Below are positions 13,320-24,700 of a stretch of 64,000 bases of DNA, in pieces. The stretch is from Chamaecyparis obtusa. Taxonomy: Eukaryota; Streptophyta; Pinopsida; Cupressales; Cupressaceae. A program made the position numbers and the translations under genes. Under the pieces are notes generated by a model. It did no database searches and was not told the origin of the DNA. It saw nothing but the letters and a program-made list of their open reading frames with translations. Each line of letters starts with the position of its first letter. The first letter of the stretch is position 1. Location of the stretch: assembly GCA_027943335.1 (NCBI GenBank), contig BSBK01002092.1, forward strand, positions 1 to 64,000, read 5' to 3'.

Positions 13320-14151
13320 CCCTGTGTTAGGCTATTTTTCTGTCATAGCAAAAATATTGTGAAAATGACCTATTTTCCTTGCAAGTGTTCTTCATTACCT
13401 CCTGCCCTATGTTCTTCTTGTTGTCACCTTGCTCTGGTCCAAGTTTCAAGTGCTAATTCACAAGATCCAGAAAAATATTAAAGTTCTAAGGTCTGCAGGG
13501 AAATAAACTTTAAAATCTGCCACAGTGTCGAAAACTTACAATGTTTCTGAAAGTCCATGATATTTTCAGTCTGTGTGTTTTCGGCCTTCATTTTTTACGA
13601 CCCTGTGCTTCCTACTTTTGTGCGCTTCTCCTTTGGTGTCGAAAACTCTGTATGTTTTCGGTCTTCTGTCGTGTCTTAAAATATTATGTGTTTTCGACCT
13701 CGCACTAGTTCCCTGTCTGTCGGCTTTCCTTAAATGTGCAAGTGCGATGACAGGTGGGCCCAGGCCTTCAAAGGCTCTTCCTGATTGGCTGTCGCATGGC
13801 TGCATGTCATACATTTCTGACATGTGATCATGTGACCGCCTGCCACCTGTCTGCGTGGTCCCAGCTCGTTACTTTGTTCGGCTATCTGGCGATTACTTCT
13901 GATTCGGTGACTTGGTGACTAGTAGTTATCTATTGATCTCCTAATTCTGGCAGTCTAGCAGCTGGCATCTCGCGACCTGGTGAATATGTAGTCGCGTGAT
14001 CATTTCATTCCTGGCGGTTATCGGCTAGCATCTGGCGACTTGGCTGGCAGTTTATTTCCCCTAGTCGCGTGATCACAGAATGGTGGACCCGGATCTTCAA
14101 GCTTTTAAAGGGTGATGATGTGGCAGCTGGGGATTGGTTGTTGCATGGTTG

Positions 14152-14173
14152 CATGTCAGACTTTTCTGACATG
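14152..14173. repeat. Perfect 9-bp-arm inverted repeat in the LTR
   Basis: CATGTCAGA and TCTGACATG are separated by four bases. An intact copy is at 19499-19520 in the 3' LTR, and looser copies are at 13803-13824 and 19150-19171. Each is followed closely by a GATCATG-type sequence. It may be a protein-binding palindrome or an RNA hairpin; function is unknown. Confidence 0.7.
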
Positions 14174-15983
14174 TGATCATGTGACCACTTGCTCCGTGTC
14201 CCTGGGGCCCATCGGTAGGGTGGTTGTAGTTTGGTGGTCGTGTGAGGTGGTGATGTGGCAGCTTTTGGTTGGCTATCGCATAATCGCTAGCCCATTCCTT
14301 GGCTATGCGATCATGCAACCGGTCAACACATGTCCTTGTTCTCACTGGTAAAGGTGGTAGTGTGGTGTCTGCGGGGGTGGCGTGGCAGATCTAGTGGTTG
14401 ACGCATTATCTCATGGGAGGTGTCAGACCCCTTATGATCATGTGCCCACCGTTTATTTTTTAAGGCTTATTTTTCATGAGTTTGGTGTTGGTGACGGGGT
14501 GGTATTCAGCGAATGTTGTTGTGACACATGGCATCAGGCATTGCAGTTGCGGAGTTAAAGGTGAGATCTAGTGGTTGGCGGAGTGGATAAAGATTTAGCG
14601 GGTTGACAAATTTCCTTCTTGTCGCAGGTTTGCGGGATGATTTGGTGGTTCGCTAGTTGGTTTGGCGACTTGGCAATGAGTGGTCACGGGGTCACTAGAG
14701 TTTTTAGCGGAGGCAGGAAGTATTTCATGAATTGGCGAAAGTTCCTTTGTCGCTAATTCGTTAGATGACTTAAAGTGGCATTTTCAACACGTGCAGTCGT
14801 GTGTTCGCGAAGTCTAATTCGAGTTAGGCCTTTCATTCCATGACTGGGATTTTACCTTGTCGCCAGTTCACGAAATGAAACCTGAGGTGCTTGATGAGTT
14901 AGAGGATCTAAAGCCCGGGAAGATGAGAGATCTACGGTCAGGACTTAATTGTCGATCTCCGATTGAATCAGGACCGCCGATGTGCTGCTGGCGCCAGGAC
15001 GTAACCATTGGTTTTCAAATTCAAATCTTAGAGACATTTCTAGTGACCAGTAAGGACTAAAATTGATGACAGAGGGGGCCAGAGTTGGTGAATTTGAACT
15101 TCTCCACCGTTCCAGTGTGATCCAGGGTGCCTTGAGGGTTTGCAGGGATTTGTGCCCTGTGGTTTTGAGCTCAAGGAACTATTTGCAGGCAGTGATTAGA
15201 CTGATTTTAATGGCATTCCTGGTGTACTATGCTGAGCTCATAGATTTTCATGATTGTTGATCTGATAGAGATTTGTTTTTTCCAGGCTGCTTATGCTTAC
15301 TGCCCCTGCAGTAAATTTTGTAACTATTTGAGTTGGTTGGGTAGTTGAGACCCTATGCCCTAGCTGTCCGTAGCTTGTTGCATTCTCTCTGAGATTTCCA
15401 AGGTAGCTAGAGGTATAAATTGCAGGTTGTTTGATTTTGTAAGGGTTTTGAATTTTGTCAGTTCCAGTGAAAGTTTCTTCTTTACAGATTTCCCCTTCTC
15501 TCTACATATAGGGTGTTTTGTTTCCATTGTTGGTTCAGAGAATACAATGCATGTTGTAGCAGATTTGTCTTATGTATGAGGACTCAATTTATTCTTACTA
15601 TCATCAAGCTATCTCCATTTGAATTTTGAATGCATTAATCATACATCAAGGGTGTTTGATTTGTCTATTTGCATTGCCTACATGTTTGCAAGTGGAGTTA
15701 TCTTCGTAGAGGTAACTGGTTCAAGGTTAGTGTTCATGTATGTATGAGCTGAGGTGTTAAAGATATTTCATGCTTGTCTTCCAATGGATGATGGTCAATG
15801 TATTATCTATTCATAGGTCTCTTCTAAGGGGAGGGTCAAAATCCTTTGATGGATAATAACATATTTGAATGCACAGGTGGGTACTAAGTTGAGGTTTGGT
15901 CATGGTGTGTGATCGATGTCAAGCATCAACACATTGAGCATATTGTGTTCTTATTGCATAGCTGTCTCTTGCAGTAAGGTATT

Positions 15984-16050
15984 TGACTCTGTGGCCCATT
16001 GGATAAGGCACTGGTCTATAAGAGACTTAGGGCATCTCAGGGGACCTTTC
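15984..16050 (+). other. tRNA-Arg-like segment in the 5' LTR (relic)
   Basis: GACTCTGTGGCCCATTGGAT and the following AAGGCACTGG resemble the acceptor 5' strand, D-arm and A-box of plant tRNA-Arg species. The anticodon-arm region is mispaired and the T-arm is degenerate (ATCTCAGGGGACC), so this is not a working tRNA. It lies about 370-430 bp before the LTR end. Confidence 0.55.
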
Positions 16051-16421
16051 AGTCATTTCCTTTCAGTCCCACCCTTTCCCTTTCATGTTGTTAGGATAAG
16101 TTTCTAGCTTTCAGTCTCATTCCATGCAATTAGGGCTATTGCGTGAGACTTTCTATCATTGGGGTACATGATACCTATAGGAGATTGATTGTTATTCCAC
16201 ATTATTCTGTTTGCAGGTCTTTGGTTTTATCATGAGGTGTCTTGAGTGTGCAGATAAGGCAATACCTGCCTGAGTGAATGTGGAGCTCAAAGAAGAAAGA
16301 GGATTTCTCTCTATCCTCATCAATTGGTTTGTTTTTCTTGTCAAGCTTCAGTGTCTAGCCTGTGTTTAAAGCCCAACTATTTGATTCAAGCTTGGTCCTG
16401 CAATGAAAAGAGCCAACAAAA

Positions 16422-16440
16422 TAGTGACTCTACTGGCGAG
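16422..16440 (+). other. Primer-binding site of the gag-only element, tRNA-Arg type
   Basis: TAGTGACTCTACTGGCGAG lies three bases after the LTR. A better-preserved duplicate at 16544-16561 reads TGGTGACTCTACTAGGGA. The pattern TGG-GACTC-CTGGGGA is the complement of the 3' end of a plant tRNA-Arg, the primer type used by Ogre/Tat elements as I recall them. The leading TGG has decayed to TAG in the first copy. Confidence 0.65.
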
Positions 16441-16889
16441 AATATAAAGAAAACCTGTTAAGGAGCTTTGGTTATGGTTCTATTGTAAACTCAAAATATT
16501 TTATTGACCAGATTGGTTTGGCCCATCCGAGTCACCAACAAAATGGTGACTCTACTAGGGAGAGTCTAGAACAGAGTCTGATAAACAAAAGGCATTGACT
16601 ATATTTTCTCACTAAGTGTTGAGTGGCGACTCTGAGTCTTTGTTTGGTCAGTGTGTTTCCTGATAAGCAGTGCATGTTATCCTAGTGAGTTTTATGTTGG
16701 TTGGAAGAAGAAATAATGAATTATTTTTCCTCTTAAGGAGGTGGTGACTCTACACTGCAAAGAACCTGATGGAGCCACAAGGTGAGCTCTAGATCTACCC
16801 TGCCTTTCAGTTAACAAGTCTTCTACTGCAAAACTTTCAGGTACTCTTTTGTTGAAATGTATCTCTATCAAGTGTTAAGCACTTTTGTA

Positions 16890-18328
16890 GAGGGATGAGT
16901 TGTAGTGGACGGTTCCTCATGGAGATATATAGGCCATTTTGTTTTGATGGAATTAAAGGTGCCCCTAATGAGTTCTCTACTGAGGATGGGAAGTGCTTGC
17001 CAAGATTCGTGGCTGGTGGATCTGTTTCTGCAAGCTAGCATGTTGATGTTGTCATGGGCATTTTTGGAGATATGGATGTTGAACATGAGGATGTTGCCAT
17101 GAGGTTATTTATGCACACATTTTCTGATGGTACAAGGAAGTGGTTCTTGTCCTTGCCCTCATGTTCAATCCCTTCTTGAGATTTGTTGAGAGATAAGTTT
17201 GTTGAGCATTTTGATAAAGTTGCTTCTCTCAAGAAGGAATTAGCAAGGTTGAAAATGGTGAACTGACAGTTAGCAAAGGACATAAGATTGCTAAGACTGG
17301 TGGCTCCTGTTGATGTTCATGAGGAGGCCAATGTTTCTGATGTTGAATCTCACTATGTAGAGAGTGTTGACTATGAAGCTGATTCTGAGATCAATGCATA
17401 TGAGGATGTTGAAGATGAATTTGAATTTGACAATATTTCCTTTTTGTCTGCAGATTTTTCTTCTTGTCAACATGAGAAGGCAATTTTCTTGTCCCGGTGT
17501 GATGATGTTTTATATGACAAGGAGAATATTGGATATGATGCAGATGATGATTCCTGCATAGATTGCTTCACACAAGATGATCTAAGGCCAGAGATGTCTG
17601 TACGTGTTCCTCACGAGGATGATATTTGTAGCACCAGGGGTGAAACTGAAGAAAATGATATTGAAGTCCATAATCCATTGAGCAGTGAAAGGATTTTAGC
17701 ACTCTTGGCTGAAGAATTTCAGAGGTATGCCCCTGCTTTGGACTTTGATTTGCAGCTCCCCTGTGATATAGTCTTTGACACTGATAATGAGGCCAGTGTT
17801 CAAAGTGACCATGAAGACCCATGCATATTAGGTTCCCCCTCTGGTAGTGACTCTGTAGAAAGAGAATTATAAGGACATGAGAGTGTGTTTTCCTATCATC
17901 AAGATTATAGTAATGAACAAGTTCCTTGTTCAAGCCCTTTTCCTTCTTTTGATAAATATGATACTGATTGTGATAGTGTTGAAGACTTTGCTTTCAGCAG
18001 TTGGGACAAAAATTCTTTTGGTGAAAGTGATGATGCAGTGTTCCCCTGTCATAAGAGCTTTGAAAATGACCTTCACTTGGTTCATGGTCCAATTCATGAA
18101 GACATCATGGAGGAACCAAGTTGCTTAGTGGCTGAAGCAATGTGTGAAGATAAATCAGAAGATTCAAGTCCTTCTCAGCCAGGTAACTATATTGTAATGC
18201 ATGATGCTCAGTATGTTTTATTTTCTGATGCATTACTAGATCAAATTTTTGTTTCTAGTCATCAAGGAGAAGTAGATGATGTTCCCTACTTCCTGGAGTT
18301 TGAATATGAATATGATAGTCATGGCTAG
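16890..18328 (+). pseudogene. gag-like protein with long acidic C-terminal region
   Basis: One reading frame crosses most of the interior of the gag-only element. The first part is gag-like, with motifs LPRFVAGGSVSAS, EHEDVAMRLFMHTF, TRKWFLSLP and LLRDKFVEHF, the usual order of a retrotransposon gag capsid domain. It is broken by a TAG at 17036-17038 and TGAs at 17177-17179 and 17264-17266. From about 17267 it runs 200 codons to a TAA at 17870-17872 and then, in the same frame, to a TAG at 18326-18328. This second part is strongly Asp/Glu-rich with scattered Cys and His and no domain I recognise. No zinc knuckle or enzyme domain is visible. It may be an acidic accessory region or a decayed remainder of a longer polyprotein. 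Confidence 0.7.
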
Positions 18329-18672
18329 AAAAACATGGGTGGTGATCAGTGCAAGTTTATTCTTCAGCCCATGAATATTCACATATGTTTGCAGCAAGGT
18401 GGTCATAAAATTTTCAGGTGGCTGGTTGCATATGTGGATGAAAACCATATTTTTGATGCAGGAGCGTCACTGGTTTTCTTTTGAGGCCTTGAGCCTGGTT
18501 GTACATATCTGTAAATCTTTGTATAGTCTTTCACTTTCCTGTTGTGTGCTTTTCCTTCCTGTTTCCTACATTTTTTGAGTTCCTTGTTTGTGTCCTATTG
18601 GTGGTCTGCTCTCCCAGAAATCTTGAATTCTCTCATGGGCACAAGTTACCCATCGTCCCTAGACAAAGCCGC

Positions 18673-21600
18673 TATTAGGCTATTTTTCTGTCATAGCAAA
18701 AATCTTATGAAAATGACCTATTTTCCTTGCAAGTGTTCTTCATTGCCTCCTGCCCTGTGTTCTTCTTGTTGTCACCTTTCTCTGGTCCAAGTTTCACATG
18801 TTAATTCACAAGATCCAAAAAAAATTAAAGTTCTAAGGTCTGTAGGGAAATAAACTTTAAAATCTACCACAGTGTCGAAAACCCACAGTGTTTCTGAAAG
18901 TCCATGATGTTTTTGGTCTGTGTGTTTTTGGCCTTCGTTGTTTTCAACCCTGTGCTTTCTGCTTTTGTGCACTTATCCTTTAGCGTTGAAAACTCTGTGT
19001 ATTTTTGGTCTTCCGTCATGTCTGAAAACATTGTGTGTTTTTGACTTTGCACTAGTTCCTTGTCTACCGACTTTCCTTATATGTGCAAGTGCGATGATAG
19101 GTGGGCTCAAGCCTTCAAAGGATCTTCTTGATTGGCTATCACATGGCCACATGTCAGAATTTTCTAACATGCGATCATGCAACCGCCTACCACCTATCCG
19201 CGTGGTCCCAGCTCGTTACTTTGTTTGGCTGTCTGGCGGTTACTTCTGATTCGGTGACTTGGTGACTAGCAGTTATCTATTGATCTTCTAATTCTGGTGG
19301 TCTAGCGGCTGGCATCTTGCAACCTGGTGATTGTGTAGTCGCGTGATTGTTTCATTCCTGGTGGTTATCGGCTAGCATTTGGCGACTTGGCTGGCGGTTT
19401 ATTTCCCATAGTCGCGTGATCGCGGAATGGTGGACCCGAGTCTTCAAGCTTTTAAAGGGTGATGATGTGGCAGCTGGGAGTTGGTTGTCGCATGGCCACA
19501 TGTCAGACTTTTCTGACATGCGATCATGTGACCACTTGCCACATGTCCTTGGATCCCATCGACAGGGTGGTTGCAATTTGGTGATCATGCGAGGTGGTGA
19601 TGTGGCAGCTTTTGGTTGGCTATCGCATGATCGCATAGCCCATTCCTTGGCTATGCGATCATGCAACCGGTCAACACGTGTCCTTGTTCCCACTGGCAGA
19701 GGTGGTAGTGTGGCGTCCGCGGGGGTGGCATGACAGATCTAGTGGTTGGCGCATAATCTCATGGGTGGTGTCAGACCCCTTGCGATCATGCGCCCGCCGT
19801 TCAATTTTGAAGGCTTGTTGAGTGTGGGTCCCGTGTTGGTGACGGCTAGTATTCAGTGAATGATGTTGTGACAAGTGGCATCAGGAATCGTGGTTGCGGA
19901 GTTAAAGGTGAGATCTAGTAGTTGGCGGAGTGGATAAAGATTTAGCGGCCCGACAAATTTCCTTCTTGTCGCAGGTTCGCGGGATGATTTGGTGGTTCTC
20001 TAGTTGGTCTGGCGACTTGGCGATGAGTGGTCAGGGGGTCGCTAGAGTTTTTAGCGGAGGCAGGAAGTATTTCACGAATTGGTGAAAGTTCCTTTGTCAC
20101 CAATTCACCAGATGACTTAAAGTGGCATTTTCAACATGTGCAGTCGTGTGTTCGCGAAGTCTAACTGGAGTTAGGCCTTTCATTCCACGACTGGGATTTT
20201 ACCTTGTCACCAGTTTACGATCTGAAACCTGAGGTGCTTGATGAGTTAGAGGATCTAAAGCCCAAGAAGATGAGAGATCTACGGTCGGGACTTAATTGCC
20301 AATCTCTGATCAAATTAGGACCCCCGATGTGCTGCTGGCGCTAGGACATAACCGTTGGTTTTCAAATTGAAATCTCAGAGACGTTTCTAGTGACCAGTAA
20401 GGACTAAAATTGATGATAGAGGGGGCCAGAGTTGGTGAATTTGAACTTCTCTGTCATTCCAGTGTGATCTAGAGTGCCTTAAGGGTTTGCAAGGATTTGT
20501 GCCGTGTGGTTTTGAGCTCGAGGAACTATTTGTAGGTAGTGATTATACTGATTTTAATGGCATTCCTGGTGTACTATGCTGAGCTCACAGATTTTCATGA
20601 TTGTTGATCTGATAGAGATTTGTTTTCTCCAGGCTGCTTATGCTTCCTGCCCCTGCAGTAAATTTTGTAACTGTTTGAGTTGGTTGGGTAGTTGAGACAC
20701 TATGCCCTAACTGTCTGTATCTTGTTGCATTCTCTCTGAGATTTCCAAGGCAGCTAGTGGTATAAATTATAGGTTGTTCAATTTTGTAAGGGTTCTGAAT
20801 TTTGTCAATTCTAGTGAAAGTTTTTGCTCTACAGATTTCCCTTTCTCTCTACATATAGGGTGTTCTTTTTCCATTGTTGGTTCAAAGAATACAATGCATG
20901 CTGCAGCAGATTTGTCTTATGTATGAGGACTCAATTTATTCTTACTGTCATCAAGCTATCTCCATTTGAATTCTAAATGCATTAATCATACATCAAGGGT
21001 GTTTGATTTGTCTATTTGCATTGCCTACGTGTTTGCAAGTGGAGTTATGTTCGCAAAGGTGACTGGTTCAGGGTTAGTGTTCATGTATGTATGAGCTGAG
21101 GTGTCAAGGATATTTCATGCTTGTCTTCCAGTGGATGCTGGTCAATGTATTATCCGTTCATAGGTCTCTTCTAAGGGGAGGGTCAAAATCCTTTGATGGA
21201 TAATAACATATTTGAATGCACAAGTGGGTACTAAGTTGAAGCTAGGTCATGGTGTGTGATTGATGTCAGGCATCAATACATTGAGCATATTATGTTCTTG
21301 TTTCATAGTTGTGTCTTGTAGTAAGGTATTTGACTCTGTGGCCCATTGGATAAGGCACTGGTCTATCAAAGACTTAGGGCATCTTAGGGGACCTTTCAAT
21401 CATTTTCAAATCATTTCCTTTCAGTCCCACCCTTTCCCTTTCATGTTGTTAGGATAGGTTTCTAGCTTTCAGTCTCATTCCATGCAAGTAGGGCTATTGC
21501 ATGAGACTTTCTATCATTGGGGTACATGATACCTATAGGAGATTGATTTCTATTCGACATTAATCTTTCTACAGGCCTTTGGTTTTGTCATGAGGTGTCT

Positions 21601-21773
21601 TGAGTGTGCAGATAAGGCAATACCCGCCTGAGTGAATGTGGAGCTCAAAGAAGGAGGATTTCTCTCTATCCTTATCAATTGGTTTATTTTTCTTGTCAAG
21701 CTTGAGTGCCTAGCCTGTGTTTCAAGCCCAACTATTTAATTCAAGCTTTGTCCTGCAAGGAAAAGAGCCAACA
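18673..21773 (+). repeat. 3' LTR of the gag-only element
   Basis: Pairs with 13325-16418. Its first bases are TATTAGGC, where the 5' copy keeps TGTTAGGC. No clear polypurine tract precedes it. The tRNA-Arg-like segment recurs at about 21332-21400. Confidence 0.95.
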
Positions 21774-24700
21774 CCCTGCACCTCTAAATTCTGCTAGCCT
21801 AGTGAGGGACATGGTTTCTAGTCAAAATAATATGGCTATGGATAATGAATGGTTTTTTCCTTATAATCAGCCTCATAATTAGGCTACATGTTCAAATGGA
21901 TGGATGAACCAAGCTCTAATGGTTCAAAATCCTCACAAGCTCAATCAGAGGTTTCATCCAGTGGATCAGTACCTCAACAAGAATCACAAGAGCATGAGAC
22001 TACTCTCTTTAATTGGGAGCAACTAGACTTCAATAGAGTCAATGATGAAGCTACTTTTGTTGCCTTTACAAGAGCAAAAAGAAGAGCTCAAGACATGGAG
22101 AGAGCAGATTACAACTCCAAAGCTACTACATCTGTAGAGCCACTGCAACAAGCTACTCCCATCACGCCTAAGGAGGCTCCTGTCATTACAAGAAAAGAAG
22201 GCCAACATTCCAAAGAGGTAGAGCCCATCATGCCAAAGACACAACAAAGAGTACACACTATGACACCATTCAATATTGTAGACAACATGAAGAAGGTGAA
22301 CGTCACCATGTCCATGTGGGACTCTTTGGCTCTTCCAGGACAACCTAAAATTTTGAAGAAGGCCATGTCAGAGGTAACAACTCCTCAACCTAAAAAAGAA
22401 GCTGCAAAGCCAGTGTTAGTTAACACTGATCAAGAAAAGGAGGCTCCAAGTAGCAACTCCAAAGGAAATGCCACATGAGGTAGGAACTCAAAGCCACCTC
22501 CCTTTTATGTATCTTTAATCATTGGAAAATCTTTAGTACATAATTGTATGGTAGATAGTGGAGCTACTAGCATTGTAATGCCCAAGAAAGTAGCTCACCA
22601 GTTAGGACTAAAATATGAGCCCTTCTAAAAGAAGGTTACCCAACTTGATGGATTTTCAGTCAATACTATAGGTGTGGCCAGGGATACCAGTCTAATCCTT
22701 CATGTTGGTCCTAATTTTTCAATCCTCCTTGATATATATATTATAGATCTCCCTCCATTATTTGCTATATGTCTTTCAAGGGAGTTTATAGCCAAGATAG
22801 GAGGCTATCTATCTTCTGATTGGTCTCACATGTTATTTCATACAAGGTATGGGACCAAGGTCACCATTAAATTAGAACCATTAGCAGCACACCATATAGA
22901 GCCATATGTGTCCAATGTCATTAATGTAAACTGCCCTATATTTGATGACAGTGACTTCCAAGCCATTAGTGAAGCAAGCACAAAGATAGAGAGTATCCAT
23001 GATATCCTTCTAGATGAAAGAGCTTCAGAGGCCCAAGAAAATATGATCTAGAATTTTGGTTTGTGAAGTTATTTAATACAAGAAAGTAATGCTATAGAGC
23101 CAAGCCTTCTCAAAGAGGATACTTATTCAGAAGATCAGAGCAGTCAGGTTTGGGAACTATTTTTTGATGGGGCTAGAAGTAGACATGGTTCTGGTGGTGG
23201 TGCTATGCTAGTGTCCCCAAAAGGAGAAAGGTATTATACTGCCTTTAGATTTAGTTTCTCCTACACTAGAAATACTGTAGAGTATGAAAGCCTAGTCAAT
23301 GGACTAGAATGGGCTAGAAAAAGAGGGCTCGAGGCCTTAAAAGTTTATGGTGACAATGAGTTAGTTGTCAGCCAAGTAAGCGGGATAAGTGTAACCAAAA
23401 ATGACACCACAAAAGCATACAAACATAGAGTTTGGGATGCAATTGAAGATTTCCATGCCTTCAATATTGTTGCCATCCCTAGAAAGTTAAATCAAAATGC
23501 AAATAGATTAGCTACTGTTGGATCCCAATATGACATCCCAAATAGCATTTCAAAAGAGGTGGATCAACAGCATATCAAAGTGATTGTCAGACCCTCTATT
23601 CTTGATAATGATGTCAATTGGCAAGTGTTTGATAATGATGAACAAATTCTGTATTTCTTGTTTGAAGAAGATATTTTTTTAGAACACAATCAAGATAGGC
23701 TATCACAAAGCTATGGTGATCAAGTGATACAACTCAAGTCTAATAAGATGCCTAGAGGTCTTGTTACTTTGGAGACTGTCTTCAACAAGAATGATGAAGT
23801 CAAGAAAAAAAAAGTTGGCCTGGTAGTTCAACAAGAACATTGTGTTGAATTAGGGTTGAAACCAGGTAAGAGCCTACAATTTGGAAAAGTGAACACTGAA
23901 TTGGAGAAGCAAGCTTACACTTAGTGATTCAAAGAATTTAGTGATGTTTTTGCATGGCAATATGAGGATCTCAAAGGTTTTGATCATGCCCTTGCTCAGC
24001 ACACTATTGAATTAGAACCTAATGCCAAACCAGTGAGGCAAAAGCAAAGCCCTGTTAATCCTAAACTTGAGCCACTTATGCATAAAGAAGTGCTCAAATT
24101 GATAGAGAGTGGTATCATCTACCCCATTAAGCATACTAGTTGGGTTTCCAACCTTGTTCCTGTCAGGAAGAAGAATGAGGAGCTCAGGTTATGTGTTGAC
24201 TTTAGGGATCTTAACAGGGCCTCATTAAAGGACCACCATCCACTACCCTCTATGGAACAAATTTTACAATGTGTCTTTGGATCTGAGAGATTTTCATTAT
24301 TGGATGGCTATTCAGGATACAATCAGATCTTAGTAAATGAAGAGGATCAATACAAGACTGCATTTACAACCAAGTGGGGAACCATGGCTTATCAAAAGAT
24401 GCCCTTTGGTTTGTCAAATGCAGGTGCTACATTTCAAAAGGCAATGGATATGGCCTTTAAAAGCCTAATGTATAAGTTTGTGTTGGTCTACTTAGATGAC
24501 ATAACTGTCTATTCAAAGCATGTAGTAGACCACATCAAACATCTGAGGAATATTGTTGAAAGGTGTAGAGAATTTGGGATATCTCTTAATCCCAAGAAAT
24601 GTGTGTTTACAGTTCATGAAGAAAAATTGTTAGGATATGTAGTATCCAAAGAAGGAATTATAGTGGATCCTGAGAGAATTGCAGCTATCTTAGAGCTACC

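Larger units (their letters stand above)
13325..16418 (+). repeat. 5' LTR of the gag-only element
   Basis: Collinear with 18673-21773. It contains short inverted repeats (13803-13824 and 14152-14173) and a tRNA-Arg-like segment (15984-16050). No coding sequence is credible. Confidence 0.95.
13325..21773 (+). mobile_element. 8.45-kb gag-only non-autonomous LTR element (TR-GAG/LARD type)
   Basis: LTRs of 3094 bp (13325-16418) and 3101 bp (18673-21773) begin TGTTAGGC (TATTAGGC in the 3' copy) and end GCCAACA. The target duplication CCCTG lies at 13320-13324 and 21774-21778. The 2.25-kb interior holds only a gag-like frame running into a long acidic stretch. No protease, reverse transcriptase or integrase motif is visible, so it must borrow enzymes from another element. 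It sits inside the gag of the Tat-like element without disturbing the reading phase (8454 bp added, divisible by three). Two sampled LTR stretches differ by about 7%. Confidence 0.92.

Noticed and set aside
15984..16050. Functional tRNA-Arg gene
   Set aside because: The anticodon stem and T-arm do not pair properly and there is no matching 3' acceptor strand.
17568..17933. 121-codon minus-strand frame
   Set aside because: Antisense shadow of the acidic region of the gag-like frame.
13325..21773. Age paradox: inner element older than its host element
   Set aside because: Two sampled inner LTR stretches differ by about 7%, and host LTR samples range from 4.5% to 11%, so the ages cannot be ordered by eye and there is no contradiction.
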